From assembly GCF_046244365.1 (NCBI RefSeq), contig NZ_CP176395.1:8246001-8310000 (forward strand): 64,000 bases of DNA, in the 5' to 3' direction. The position numbers were made by a program, and so were the translations under genes. Numbering within the stretch: position 1 is the stretch's first letter; the number at the start of each line of letters is the position of its first letter. The notes beneath the pieces are model-generated. The model did not search any database and was not told the DNA's origin. It was given only the letters and a program-made list of their open reading frames with translations. Below, one piece after another: positions 8,005-16,781 of the stretch. This DNA is from Paenibacillus_V sp046244365 (GTDB lineage Bacteria; Bacillota; Bacilli; Paenibacillales; NBRC-103111).

Positions 8005-8487
8005 TTATGCTCCGTTCTTCCTCTCGTAGGTAAAATACGTATACGGAATCGAGGCCGCTACGCGCTCTTCATACGTAACCGCAAACCGGTCCTTGTCGAA
8101 TTCGGGAAACGTAATATTCCCCTCGATTTCCCGGTCGATAAGCGTGAGGTATATTTTATCGGCATGAGGCAGGGCTAACCGGTAAATCTCCCCGCCGCCC
8201 GCGATAAACACCTCCTCCTCTTCTTTCAACAACTCATATGCATCTTCCAGCGATGCTACTGTCGTACAGCCTTCGGCCTCGATCCGCCCTCTTCCCGATA
8301 CGATGACGGTCTTCCTTCCGGGCAGCGGTTTGCCTATCGACTCGAACGTCTTTCTGCCCATAATAACCGGCTTGCCCATCGTCAAACCCTTGAACCGCTT
8401 CTGTTCGCCCGGTATCTTCCATGGGATCGCCGCATCCATGCCGATGACATGGTTCTGCGCGACCGCCGCTATTAGCGAGATGATCAT
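8005..8487 (-). CDS. dfrA: Dihydrofolate reductase
   Basis: The 160-residue enzyme reduces dihydrofolate to tetrahydrofolate with NADPH, which is needed for thymidylate and purine synthesis. The N-terminal MIISLIAAV, the substrate-loop motif IPWKIPGEQKRFK with an acidic residue at the catalytic position, the GRKTFESIG cofactor loop and FIAGGGEIY are all typical. The start has AGGAGA six bases upstream. thyA, often paired with it, is not adjacent; the upstream genes encode peptide and pyroglutamate enzymes. Confidence 0.95.
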   Translation of the reverse strand: MIISLIAAVAQNHVIGMDAAIPWKIPGEQKRFKGLTMGKPVIMGRKTFESIGKPLPGRKTVIVSGRGRIEAEGCTTVASLEDAYELLKEEEEVFIAGGGEIYRLALPHADKIYLTLIDREIEGNITFPEFDKDRFAVTYEERVAASIPYTYFTYERKNGA

Positions 8488-8518
8488 GGCCCGTCTCCTT
8501 CAACTTTTGAGAATGGAA

Positions 8519-8638
8519 TTATGCCAAAAAATAGAACATGGCCGAAGCAACCCGAGCTTTCCATACGGGCTTCTTGCAGCGCACGCAAGGCAGAACGGCG
8601 GCCTGGTCGGCGTTATGCTTGAACCCAACCAAACACAT
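8519..8638 (-). CDS. Possible small CxxC protein
   Basis: A 39-codon frame in the 209-base gap between pcp and dfrA encodes a protein starting MCLVGFKHNADQ and containing PCVRCKKPV, a single CxxC pair. GGAGCGGGG lies shortly upstream of the ATG. The composition is not obviously noise, but the frame is short and nothing recognisable matches it. It may equally be a remnant of a zinc-ribbon protein. Confidence 0.25.
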   Translation of the reverse strand: MCLVGFKHNADQAAVLPCVRCKKPVWKARVASAMFYFLA

Positions 8639-8696
8639 TTCGCCCCGCTCCGCTTCGCCCGGGAGCTACTCACGGGGCAGCAAGCACTACCCTGTG

Positions 8697-9344
8697 TCAG
8701 CTTATACGCCCGCCCTCTTCCTCGATATCCCGTTCGACGCGAACGGAGGTCGAAATGGCGATTGCCAGCCCTTGTACAATACTGCCCAGCGGCATGCTTG
8801 GCATATCCGGCCGGCCCTCGGCCTGTTCGGGGATTAACGGAACATGAATAAAGCCGCCGCGTATTTGCGGATATTCCGTTGCAAGCAGATGCGCCAACCC
8901 GTAGAACAGATGGTTGCAAACGTACGTTCCCGCCGTATTCGACACGGCCGCCGCGATACCGGCTTCGCGGATATCCCGGACGATTGCCTTAATCGGCAGC
9001 GTCGACCAATAAGCGGCCGGCCCCTCCGGGACAATCGGCTTGTCGATGGGCGCATGTCCGGCATTATCCGGGATGCGCGCATCGTCTACGTTGATCGCCA
9101 CCCGCTCCGGCGTTATTTCTTTGCGGCCGGCCGCTTGTCCTACACTAATCACCACATCCGGCTGCGCATCGCGAACAGCCTGCTTTAGCGCCTCGACGGA
9201 CCGACCGAATACGGTCGGCAGCTGCGCGACGGCTACCTCCATACCTTCAGGCTGACTCCCCGCAAGCTGCTTGACCGCTTCCCATGCGGCGTTCGTCGCT
9301 TCTCCGCCGAACGGCTCGAAGCCGGTAACCAATACTTTTGCCAT
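8697..9344 (-). CDS. pcp: Pyroglutamyl-peptidase I
   Basis: This 215-residue cysteine peptidase cleaves N-terminal pyroglutamate from peptides. The catalytic triad is visible at the expected positions: E80 (ITPERVAINVDD), C143 (AGTYVCNHLFY) and H167 (GGFIHVPLIPEQ). The start MAKVLVTGFEPFGG matches the family; the ribosome binding site AGGCGGA is modest. The free pyroglutamate it releases would be the substrate of PxpA and PxpBC, encoded a few genes upstream on the same strand. A decayed acetyltransferase gene lies between. Confidence 0.94.
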   Translation of the reverse strand: MAKVLVTGFEPFGGEATNAAWEAVKQLAGSQPEGMEVAVAQLPTVFGRSVEALKQAVRDAQPDVVISVGQAAGRKEITPERVAINVDDARIPDNAGHAPIDKPIVPEGPAAYWSTLPIKAIVRDIREAGIAAAVSNTAGTYVCNHLFYGLAHLLATEYPQIRGGFIHVPLIPEQAEGRPDMPSMPLGSIVQGLAIAISTSVRVERDIEEEGGRIS

Positions 9345-9367
9345 CTCTATCGTCCGCCTCGCTGTCT

Positions 9368-9567
9368 CTATTGGTTTGGTTTCCATTTCATCGTGGTGCA
9401 ATAAGGCTGAAACCCGGCGCGTTCCCAGAACCGGTACCCTTGCGGATTCGCCGCCAGCACATCGATCACCATTCCGGCACCGGCCGGGAAGCGAGTCTCT
9501 GCCAGCAATCTAATCCCGATGCCGGCCAATCGGACTCTTCGGCCCGATGTAAAGTAACCGTCACCAT
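9368..9567 (-). pseudogene. GNAT acetyltransferase pseudogene (internal deletion)
   Basis: The minus strand opens with a good binding site (GGAGGG) and ATG at 9567 encoding MVTVTLHRAEESDWP, a typical GNAT N-terminus. It then jumps, out of frame, to a typical GNAT C-terminal half: GMVIDVLAANPQGYRFWERA and GFQPYCTTMKW, ending at 9368. The central acetyl-CoA-binding part, roughly 80-100 residues, is missing. This is the scar of an internal deletion. Confidence 0.6.
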
Positions 9568-9616
9568 TCGTCCCTCCGACCTGCGATGATGGCCTTCCTG
9601 CGGCAAACCTCCGCCA

Positions 9617-10393
9617 TCAGCCCCGTCCGATCGCCTGCACCGTCACGCTTGCGGCCTCCAGCCGTTCCCGGACAAGCCGCGCAAACGCGAGCGCCTGCGC
9701 ACCGTCGCCATGGATGCAAACCGTATCCGCCGCAAGCGGAACGTCGACGCCTTGCTGCGAGCGGACGACGCCTTCGCGAACCATGCGCACGACCCGTTCC
9801 GCAGCTTCGCCGGCGTCATGCAGAAACGCATTCGGCTTGCTGCGCGGCGTTAGCGACCCGTCGGCCTGGTAGGTCCGGTCGGCGAACACTTCGCTTGCCG
9901 TACGAAGCCCCAGCTTCGTTCCGGCGCGAATCAGCTCGCTGCCGGCAAGCCCGAATAAAATGAGCGACGGATCGACTCTATACACCGCCTCGGCTATGGC
10001 TTCGGCCAGCGCCGCATCCTTCGCCGCCATATTATATAAAGCGCCGTGCGGCTTGACATGCGCAAGGCGCACACCCTCTGCACTGACGAAGGCGTTCAGC
10101 GCGCCGATCTGGTACACGGTCAGCGCATACGCATCCTCCGGCGAAACCGCCATCTCCCGCCGTCCGAAGCCGACGAGATCGGGCAGTCCCGGGTGCGCGC
10201 CGACAGCCACGCCGCGTCCCAGCGCTTCCGCCACGGTCCGCCGCATGGTCGACGGATCGCCCGCGTGAAAGCCGCACGCGATATTCGCCGACGAAACGAC
10301 AGCCAGCAGCGCGGCATCGTTCCCCATTTCGTAAGCGCCATAGCTTTCGCCCATGTCGCCGTTCATATCGATCGTTACCGCAGCTTGTGTCAT
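9617..10393 (-). CDS. pxpA: 5-oxoprolinase subunit PxpA (LamB/YcsF family)
   Basis: The 258-residue protein shows the LamB/YcsF signature: DMNGDMGESYG at the start, SANIACGFHAGDP, VGAHPGLPDLVGFGRR and VKPHGALYN. PxpA with PxpB and PxpC forms the ATP-dependent bacterial 5-oxoprolinase that opens 5-oxoproline to glutamate. The ATG at 10393 has AGAAGGAGA seven bases upstream. It lies downstream of the fused pxpBC gene and upstream of pcp, with a methyltransferase gene between pxpBC and pxpA. Confidence 0.93.
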   Translation of the reverse strand: MTQAAVTIDMNGDMGESYGAYEMGNDAALLAVVSSANIACGFHAGDPSTMRRTVAEALGRGVAVGAHPGLPDLVGFGRREMAVSPEDAYALTVYQIGALNAFVSAEGVRLAHVKPHGALYNMAAKDAALAEAIAEAVYRVDPSLILFGLAGSELIRAGTKLGLRTASEVFADRTYQADGSLTPRSKPNAFLHDAGEAAERVVRMVREGVVRSQQGVDVPLAADTVCIHGDGAQALAFARLVRERLEAASVTVQAIGRG

Positions 10394-10445
10394 CGTCCGT
10401 TCTCCTTCTGTCACAGCTTAAGGAATGCACCCCGTTCAAAGTCGT

Positions 10446-11072
10446 TTACGATAGACTCCCGCGTTTCCTCAGCACAAACGACTGAAAGTCCGGGCCTGTC
10501 CCTTCGATCGGTACAATGTCTGCCCGCACCACATCGAACACTTCGCCGACCTTCGCCTTCAAGGCTTCCGTTTCGTAGAAAGCGAAGAATCGCTTCGGCT
10601 CGTAAGTGTCGGCTTCCCATACGCCCTCGCTGTTCGATCCGCCGTACACGCCCATATAGAAAAGGCCGTCCTCCTTCAAGATCCGGCTTATGCCGCGAAG
10701 CACGGTCAACAGATCGGCTTTCGGGACGTGCAGCAAGCTGTTCATCGCCCAGACGGCATCGAACGCTCCTTTTTCAAAGCCGGGCGAGTAGAAGTCCGAT
10801 ACGCGGGCTTTAAGCCCTTTATTCGCGCAGGCCTTCACCATTTCCGGCGAGAGATCGGCGCATGTTACATCCAGACCCCGCTCTTGAAAAAACTTGCCAG
10901 AATGCCCCGCTCCGGCGCCGAAATCCAACAAGCTTGGCCGCTTCTCTTCCCCCACATACGACAGAAACATGTTCATTTCGTCTATCTTCCATTTCTCCAG
11001 GACGCTCCGGTCCCGAAGCGAAGCGTTGCGGTCGTAGCTTTCGAGCAAATCCCGTTTGATCGACGTATTCAT
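10446..11072 (-). CDS. Class I SAM-dependent methyltransferase
   Basis: This 208-residue protein has the SAM-binding motif LLDFGAGAGHSG (about residues 48-59), an acidic residue ending the second strand (VTCADLSPEM) and the post-motif AVWAMNSLLHV. The substrate cannot be read from the sequence. The ATG at 11072 follows GGAGGG by four bases. It lies between pxpBC and pxpA on the same strand, 52 bases before pxpA, so it is probably co-transcribed; a role in pyroglutamate use is not established. Confidence 0.85.
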   Translation of the reverse strand: MNTSIKRDLLESYDRNASLRDRSVLEKWKIDEMNMFLSYVGEEKRPSLLDFGAGAGHSGKFFQERGLDVTCADLSPEMVKACANKGLKARVSDFYSPGFEKGAFDAVWAMNSLLHVPKADLLTVLRGISRILKEDGLFYMGVYGGSNSEGVWEADTYEPKRFFAFYETEALKAKVGEVFDVVRADIVPIEGTGPDFQSFVLRKRGSLS

Positions 11073-11232
11073 ATTTCCCTCCTCCACTCCTATGCCCGGC
11101 TCTGGCGAGGCTACCATTTGTATAATTATAGAAATTATAGCGAACACATGTTCTTATTGTCAATAATGATCACCAACGGACAACCGGTATCGGCAAAACT
11201 GCGGCTTACCGGCTTAGAACCATAGCAGGCCG

Positions 11233-13419
11233 TTATCGGTATTCCGCCAGCTTCAAGCTAATCGAGCTTTGGAGCAGCTCCAATTGCGACTCCTGGCGCA
11301 GCAGGAGTTCCTCCGCTTCCTCAAGCGAAATTTCTTGAAAAGAAATCGCTTCGCCGGGCCGTACCTGAGCCAGCACAGGCAGATCGACCGCCGCAATCTG
11401 CGCGATGCGCGGATAACCTCCGGTCGTCTGCCGATCGGCCATAAGCACGATCGGCCGGCCGCTCGGAGGCACCTGTACCGTGCCGAAGGTCACGGCCTCC
11501 GACAGCAGCTCGAACGGCTCGCCGAGCGCAAGCCGCGGGCCGTCGAGCCGGCAGCCCATCCGGTCGGACTGCGGCGTGACCGCGAATGCGGCGGATTCGA
11601 AAGCCGCCTGGCTGGCGGCGTCGAACCGCCCGTATTCGCAGCCGCGGACGAACCGGAGCGCCGGCTCGCGGCGGTAGGCGGGCAGCGCGTCCGCGCTGAC
11701 GTACCACGGCACCGCTGTGAACAGCGGTTCGCCGGCTTCGTCAGCTTCGCGCGGCCCCGCCGCGGGCGCGTGCGCTACGCGCAAGCGGCCGAGCAGCCGA
11801 CGCGCTGCTGCCGAAGGGGTGCCGAGCGGGAGCTCGTCTCCCCTTCGCAGCGCGCGGCCTGCGAGGCCGCCAAGCGCGGCGCGCACGTACGTGCTGCGGC
11901 TGCCGAGCGCAGCCGGCACGGCAATGCCGCCGGCCGCGGCCAAGTAGCCGCGGCAGCCGGCGCCGCACGCGCCGAAGCGCAGCACGGCGCCGCGGCGCAC
12001 GAGCACGGGCCGCCACGCAGGCACCGGGCGGCCGCCTAGCGTAGGCGACATATCGCCGCCGCACACGGCGATCAGCGTATCGGCCTCGAACGCAAGCTCC
12101 GGTCCGTTAAGCGTAATTTCAAGCGCAGCCGCTCCCGCGTCGTTGCCGACGAGCACGTTCGCGGTACGAAGCGCAAACGTGTCCACGGCGCCGCCGCAGG
12201 GGACGCCATAGCGCTGCGAGCCCGTGCGGCCCAAGTCCTGCACCGTCGTGAACAGCCCCGCCTTCAGCACGCGGATCGCCCGCTGTGCACCCCCCGCCAA
12301 GCGTGATACCGGCTCCTCCGGGTCGATCGCCCCCGACTTGGACCCGAAAGCCGGCGGCTGGACCGTCTGCCCGCTGTCATGCCGCTCCAATCGTTCCCCG
12401 TCATTTGTCGTGCATATCCCTTCCTTACGAGCAACGGACGATACCGGCCGGTCATCCTTAGGCGCTGTCGGCATGTCCGCCGGGTCGGCACTCGCCGATT
12501 GCCCGAGCGCCGTTCCGCCCTCCTTGGCTTTTAGCGTCCTCTCCTGCCCTAGCCTTTCCTCCAATTGAGCGAGCCGCTCGTACTCCGCATCCCCGACCGG
12601 CCGAAACCTCACCTTATCGCCCGCGTCCAGCAAAGCGGGCGGATTCCGATCCGGCCGGAATAAAGAAACTGGCGTACGCCCGATCAACTGCCAGCCGCCG
12701 GGACTTTCGAGCGTGTAAACGCCGGTTTGGCCTCCCCCGATGCCGACCGACCCGGCGGGGACCGCCAAGCGCGGCGTCTCCAGCCTCGGCGTCGCGAGCC
12801 GCTCCGGCAATCCGCCCAAATAAGGAAAGCCCGGAGCAAACCCAAGCATATAAACCGTATACTCGGCTTGCGTATGCAGCTCGATCACAGTCTCTTCGGT
12901 AAGCCCGTTATACCGCGCCACCGCCTCCAGATCCGGCCCGCAGCCGGCGCCGTATCGGACGGGAATTTCGACGGTGCGGGGCAATACCGCCTCCGCTTCC
13001 TCACCGCATTCGAGCAGCGCTTCAAGAAAGCTGCGGACGACCGCGAACGGGGACTGGTGCGCCCCCCGGGCATCCGAACAGCGGCTTCCGTCCGCCCGAT
13101 CCGAATCGCGGGATTCTGTGCCGATGTTTTCGGGCGGGCTCGCCATCTCATTTTCGCCAATCCGACCCTCCTCCCCTATGCGGCGCATCCCGTTCGGCCT
13201 TCTCCATGCCCCGGCCGTTTGACGCGCATCATAAAAGACCGCGACCGCCGCAAACGACGGGACCGTTTCGATCAGTCCCGGAAACGGCTGTTTTTTGACG
13301 AGAGCATCGAATGCGCGAACCTTCCGATGGGTATCCTCGTCCAATTTTCGGCCGAACCTTACGACCGCCGCCCGATCGCCAAGCGGTAAAACCTCTGCGC
13401 CGTCGACGAATCGCTCCAC
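11233..13419 (-). CDS. Fused 5-oxoprolinase subunits PxpB-PxpC
   Basis: One frame of about 728 residues joins PxpB and PxpC. The first part has GFAPGFPYLGGLPERL and GIGGGQTGVYTLESPGG (AHS1/KipI type). The second has LKAGLFTTVQDLGR, GGAVDTFALRTANVLVGN and VQVPPSGRPIVLMADRQTTG (AHS2/KipA type). About 45 low-complexity residues are inserted early in PxpB, and an Asp/Glu/Ser-rich linker of about 100 residues joins the halves. The GTG start at 13419 is tentative: GGAGG sits only one base upstream, and the frame is open to 13581. DNA near 11.6-12.1 kb is exceptionally GC-rich. KipI/KipA of Bacillus are homologues with a sporulation-kinase role, but pxpA and pcp nearby favour the enzyme. Confidence 0.88.
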   Translation of the reverse strand: MERFVDGAEVLPLGDRAAVVRFGRKLDEDTHRKVRAFDALVKKQPFPGLIETVPSFAAVAVFYDARQTAGAWRRPNGMRRIGEEGRIGENEMASPPENIGTESRDSDRADGSRCSDARGAHQSPFAVVRSFLEALLECGEEAEAVLPRTVEIPVRYGAGCGPDLEAVARYNGLTEETVIELHTQAEYTVYMLGFAPGFPYLGGLPERLATPRLETPRLAVPAGSVGIGGGQTGVYTLESPGGWQLIGRTPVSLFRPDRNPPALLDAGDKVRFRPVGDAEYERLAQLEERLGQERTLKAKEGGTALGQSASADPADMPTAPKDDRPVSSVARKEGICTTNDGERLERHDSGQTVQPPAFGSKSGAIDPEEPVSRLAGGAQRAIRVLKAGLFTTVQDLGRTGSQRYGVPCGGAVDTFALRTANVLVGNDAGAAALEITLNGPELAFEADTLIAVCGGDMSPTLGGRPVPAWRPVLVRRGAVLRFGACGAGCRGYLAAAGGIAVPAALGSRSTYVRAALGGLAGRALRRGDELPLGTPSAAARRLLGRLRVAHAPAAGPREADEAGEPLFTAVPWYVSADALPAYRREPALRFVRGCEYGRFDAASQAAFESAAFAVTPQSDRMGCRLDGPRLALGEPFELLSEAVTFGTVQVPPSGRPIVLMADRQTTGGYPRIAQIAAVDLPVLAQVRPGEAISFQEISLEEAEELLLRQESQLELLQSSISLKLAEYR

Positions 13420-13574
13420 GCCTCCATCACCGTCCCTTTCGATAAGCTTATTGTAACAAACCCGGCTTCGTTTTGCCGTATCTTTGGTTTTGAAGGAATT
13501 TTGGGCTTGTAACGCCGCTGGCTGGCACCGTCCAAAATTCCCATGATTTAGGGTCAAGCCTGCGATAAAATTCG

Positions 13575-13603
13575 TTGACACGATTTCCCTGCGATGATAT
13601 GAT
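13575..13603 (+). promoter_or_regulatory. Sigma-A promoter of the sulfate-uptake operon
   Basis: TTGACA (13575-13580) and TATGAT (13598-13603) are separated by 17 bases, a near-consensus vegetative promoter. Transcription should start near 13610, giving an untranslated leader of about 215 bases before sbp. Confidence 0.8.
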
Positions 13604-13608
13604 CATTT

Positions 13609-13634
13609 TAATTCATAGTTAGTTTATAGGAATT
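13609..13634 (+). promoter_or_regulatory. CymR-like operator at the sulfate operon start
   Basis: A segment that begins TAATTCATAG and ends TTTATAGGAATT overlaps the expected transcription start. Sites combining TAA with a distal GGAATT are characteristic of the cysteine-metabolism repressor CymR in Bacillus and Staphylococcus. The position fits repression when cysteine is plentiful. The match was judged by eye. Confidence 0.45.
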
Positions 13635-13825
13635 ATGCATTTTGTCGACCGGACCACCGGAGACCCGTCGCTTTCCGCTTGCAAGTCCCCTTGTAAGGAC
13701 CGATTTGCAGCAGCAAGGTTGATCCTCATTCGCCGTTTTCATCCGGCGCGCGTTCGATCTTCCGGAAAGCATTCGGCTCATTTCGAGCCTTCAAATCTTA
13801 TACAGATTCGAAAGGGGTATTTCCA
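13635..13825 (+). other. Untranslated leader of the sulfate operon
   Basis: About 190 bases separate the promoter region from sbp. I looked for the conserved elements of a SAM (S-box) riboswitch or a T-box and did not find them. No terminator-antiterminator pair with a T run is visible. The leader may be plain or may hold an unrecognised element. Confidence 0.4.
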
Positions 13826-14950
13826 ATGTCGGTCAGATCAAACAAAACCGCAAAGCCAGCATTATCCTTGCGCAGCAGTTTCCTGTTCGCTTTCCTTGCT
13901 TTCCTTCTTGTTCTCACCGCTTGCGGCTCCGGCAACTCCGGCGGCACGAAGCAAGCCGCAGGCTCCGCCGATCCATCCGCGAAGCCGTCCGGTTCCGCCT
14001 CCCCAGCCGCTTCGACGGCACCGAAGCCGCCGGTCGAGCTGCTCAACGTTTCTTATGACCCTACTCGCGAACTCTACCAATCCTATAACACGGCCTTCGC
14101 AAAATATTGGAAGGACAAAACCGGCCAAACCGTTACGTTCAAGCAATCGCACGGCGGCTCCGGCAAGCAAGGCCGGGCGGTCATCGACGGTCTCGAAGCC
14201 GACGTCGTGACCCTGGCGCTCGCATACGACATCGACGAAATCCAAACCAAGGGCTTGATCAATGCCGACTGGCAAAAACGTTTGAAAAACAACAGCTCCC
14301 CGTACACGTCCACCATCGTTTTCCTCGTCAAAAAAGGAAATCCGAAGGGCATCAAAGATTGGGACGATCTGGTCAAATCCGGCGTGTCGGTCATCACCCC
14401 GAACCCGAAAACATCCGGCGGCGCCCGGTGGAACTACGTTGCCGCATGGGGCTATGCTTACCAGAAATATGGCAAGGATGAAGCAAAAGCGAAAGATTTC
14501 GTCACCAAGCTGTTCAAAAACGTGCCCGTACTCGATTCCGGCGCCCGCGACGCTACGAACACTTTCGTGCAGCGCGGTATCGGCGACGTGCTGATCGCAT
14601 GGGAGAACGAAGCTTATCTGTCCATCAACGAGCTTGGCAAAGACAAATATGAAATCATCGTTCCATCCGTCAGCGTTCTGGCTGAGCCTCCCGTGTCGGT
14701 AGTCGACAAGATCGTCGACAAGAAAGGGACGCGCGAAGTCGCGAATGCCTACCTCGAATACTTGTATTCGGACGAAGGACAGCAAATCGCCGCCAAAAAC
14801 TACTACCGCCCGATCAACGAAAAATACGCCGGCAGCTTCCCTAAGCTGAACCTGTTCACTATTAATGACGAGCCGTTCGGCGGCTGGCAAGCGGTTCACA
14901 AGAAGCACTTTGCCGACGGCGGCACGTTCGACCAAATTTATAAGCCTTAA
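13826..14950 (+). CDS. sbp: Sulfate-binding lipoprotein of the ABC importer
   Basis: The 374-residue protein has a signal peptide ending in LTAC (lipidated C33), so it is tethered outside the membrane. The mature part matches sulfate/thiosulfate-binding proteins: LLNVSYDPTRELYQSYNTAF at the start, KQSHGGSGKQGRAVIDGLEA, ITPNPKTSGGARWNYVAAWG and FVQRGIGDVLIAWENEA. It captures sulfate for CysT-CysW-CysA, encoded directly downstream. AAAGGGG lies eight bases before the ATG. Confidence 0.95.
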   Translation: MSVRSNKTAKPALSLRSSFLFAFLAFLLVLTACGSGNSGGTKQAAGSADPSAKPSGSASPAASTAPKPPVELLNVSYDPTRELYQSYNTAFAKYWKDKTGQTVTFKQSHGGSGKQGRAVIDGLEADVVTLALAYDIDEIQTKGLINADWQKRLKNNSSPYTSTIVFLVKKGNPKGIKDWDDLVKSGVSVITPNPKTSGGARWNYVAAWGYAYQKYGKDEAKAKDFVTKLFKNVPVLDSGARDATNTFVQRGIGDVLIAWENEAYLSINELGKDKYEIIVPSVSVLAEPPVSVVDKIVDKKGTREVANAYLEYLYSDEGQQIAAKNYYRPINEKYAGSFPKLNLFTINDEPFGGWQAVHKKHFADGGTFDQIYKP

Positions 14951-14972
14951 CGGCCGAGGAGCTTGATTACGA

Positions 14973-15809
14973 ATGTCGTTTCGATGGAAGGAACGAAGTA
15001 TCCTCCCGGGCTTCGGATTAACGATGGGCTTCACCGTAACGTATATGTGTCTGCTCGTGCTGCTTCCGCTATCGCTATTGTTTCTTAAAGCGTCCGGACT
15101 CGGTTGGAGCTCGTTTTGGGAAACCGTTACGGATGCCAGGGTACTCGCCGCTTATAAGCTAAGCTTCGCCGCCTCCGCAGGCGCAGCTGTCGCAAACGTT
15201 ATTTTCGGACTCATTGTCGCTTGGGTGCTCGTCCGATATTCTTTTCCCGGCAAACGGTTCGTCGACGCTATCGTCGACCTGCCGTTCGCTTTGCCTACGG
15301 CGGTAGCCGGCATTGCGCTTACGACGATCTATTCGCAGAACGGCTGGATCGGGAAGCTGCTCGAACCGTTCGGCATCAAGGTTGCCTACCATCCGATCGG
15401 GATCGTGCTGGCGCTGACTTTCATCGGCATCCCGTTCGTCGTCCGCACGGTGCAGCCGGTCATCGAGCAGCTGTCGTCGGAAGTCGAGGACGCTGCCGCT
15501 TCTCTGGGCGCTTCCCGCTGGCGGACGTTCCGTCGCGTCATTTTACCGGAGCTTACACCTGCGCTGCTGACCGGCTTCACATTGGCGTTCGCCCGTTCGC
15601 TCGGCGAATACGGCTCGGTCGTCTTTATTTCCGGCAACATGCCGATGAAGACGGAAATCGCCCCTTTGCTCATTATGACTAAGCTGGAACAGTACAATTA
15701 CGGCGGCGCTACGGCCATCGCCGCCGTCATGCTCCTGATCTCGTTCGTGCTGCTTCTTGCAATCAATATCGTCCAACGGCGGGCCAACCGGTTTCGGCCC
15801 ATCGCATAG
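14973..15809 (+). CDS. cysT: Sulfate ABC transporter permease CysT
   Basis: This 278-residue membrane protein has about six helices and the cytoplasmic coupling loop EDAAASLGASRWRTFRRVIL (residues 170-189), which contacts the ATPase. The segment PFALPTAVAGIAL and the C-terminal SLGEYGSVVFISGNMP are typical of CysT/CysU. It pairs with CysW, whose gene starts 15 bases later. GAGGAG lies eleven bases before the start, and sbp ends 22 bases upstream. Confidence 0.94.
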   Translation: MSFRWKERSILPGFGLTMGFTVTYMCLLVLLPLSLLFLKASGLGWSSFWETVTDARVLAAYKLSFAASAGAAVANVIFGLIVAWVLVRYSFPGKRFVDAIVDLPFALPTAVAGIALTTIYSQNGWIGKLLEPFGIKVAYHPIGIVLALTFIGIPFVVRTVQPVIEQLSSEVEDAAASLGASRWRTFRRVILPELTPALLTGFTLAFARSLGEYGSVVFISGNMPMKTEIAPLLIMTKLEQYNYGGATAIAAVMLLISFVLLLAINIVQRRANRFRPIA

Positions 15810-15824
15810 AAAGGAACTGATTAC

Positions 15825-16727
15825 ATGGCAGGATCGGTACCGGCCGCTTCCATTTCGCTCGCCCCGAAACCGTCCGTGCACCGGACGGAGTCCCGATGGG
15901 TCAGGTGGCTGCTTATCGGCATCACGTTCTTGTTTCTCGGCCTGATGCTGATACTCCCGCTCGTTTCCATCTTTACCGAGGCGTTCCGCAAAGGCATTCA
16001 AGTGTATTTTGCGGCTCTGAACGAACCCGATGCCCGCGCCGCCATTCGCTTGACGCTCCTTACGGCCGTTTTGTCCGTACCGCTCAACGCGCTGTTCGGC
16101 GTATCGGCCGCTTGGGCGATTACGAAGTTCCGTTTTCGCGGCAAACAGCTTCTGATTACGCTTATCGACCTCCCGGTCGCCGTTTCACCGGTCATTTCCG
16201 GCCTTATCTTCGTTCTCCTGTTTGGAGCGCACGGTTTGTTCGGGCCTTGGCTCTTCGACCATGACATTAAAATCATTTTCGCGCTTCCCGGCATCGTGCT
16301 CGCTACTACGTTCGTCACCTTCCCTTTCGTCGCCCGCGAGCTGATCCCTCTCATGCAGGCGCAAGGAGCGGAAGAGGAAGAGGCGGCCGTGACGCTCGGC
16401 GCCAGAGGCTGGCGCATTTTCTGGAAGGTTACGCTGCCGAATATCAAATGGGGACTGCTCTACGGCGTCATCCTCAGCAATGCCCGCGCCATGGGCGAAT
16501 TCGGAGCCGTTTCCGTCGTATCGGGACATATTCGCGGATGGACGAACACGATTCCGCTGCATATTCAAATTTTGTACAACGAGTACCAATTCGCCGCTTC
16601 CTTCGCCATCGCCTCGCTGTTAGTACTGCTCGCAGCGCTTACGCTGGCCGTCAAAAGCTTGATGGAATGGAATATGCGGCGGCAAGCCGCGGCGAACGAA
16701 GCCCGGTTTCAGCAAACGGTATCGTAG
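15825..16727 (+). CDS. cysW: Sulfate ABC transporter permease CysW
   Basis: The 300-residue second permease has six predicted helices, DLPVAVSPVISGL, the coupling loop EEEAAVTLGARGWRIFWKV and ARAMGEFGAVSVVSGHIRG, all typical of CysW. A short N-terminal tail precedes the first helix. It forms the channel with CysT. AAAGGAA lies eight bases before the start. Confidence 0.94.
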   Translation: MAGSVPAASISLAPKPSVHRTESRWVRWLLIGITFLFLGLMLILPLVSIFTEAFRKGIQVYFAALNEPDARAAIRLTLLTAVLSVPLNALFGVSAAWAITKFRFRGKQLLITLIDLPVAVSPVISGLIFVLLFGAHGLFGPWLFDHDIKIIFALPGIVLATTFVTFPFVARELIPLMQAQGAEEEEAAVTLGARGWRIFWKVTLPNIKWGLLYGVILSNARAMGEFGAVSVVSGHIRGWTNTIPLHIQILYNEYQFAASFAIASLLVLLAALTLAVKSLMEWNMRRQAAANEARFQQTVS

Positions 16728-16781
16728 GGGCAACGCCCCATTGGTTTTATCAACCAAATCCATCCAAGGAGGAATCCGGCC

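Noticed and set aside
11269..12039. Plus-strand frame of 256 codons antisense to pxpBC
   Set aside because: Gln/Arg/Ala-rich sequence produced by the extreme GC content; no start site or family.
13635..13825. Possible SAM riboswitch or T-box before sbp
   Set aside because: The conserved helix and loop motifs of these riboswitches, and a terminator hairpin with a T run, are not present.
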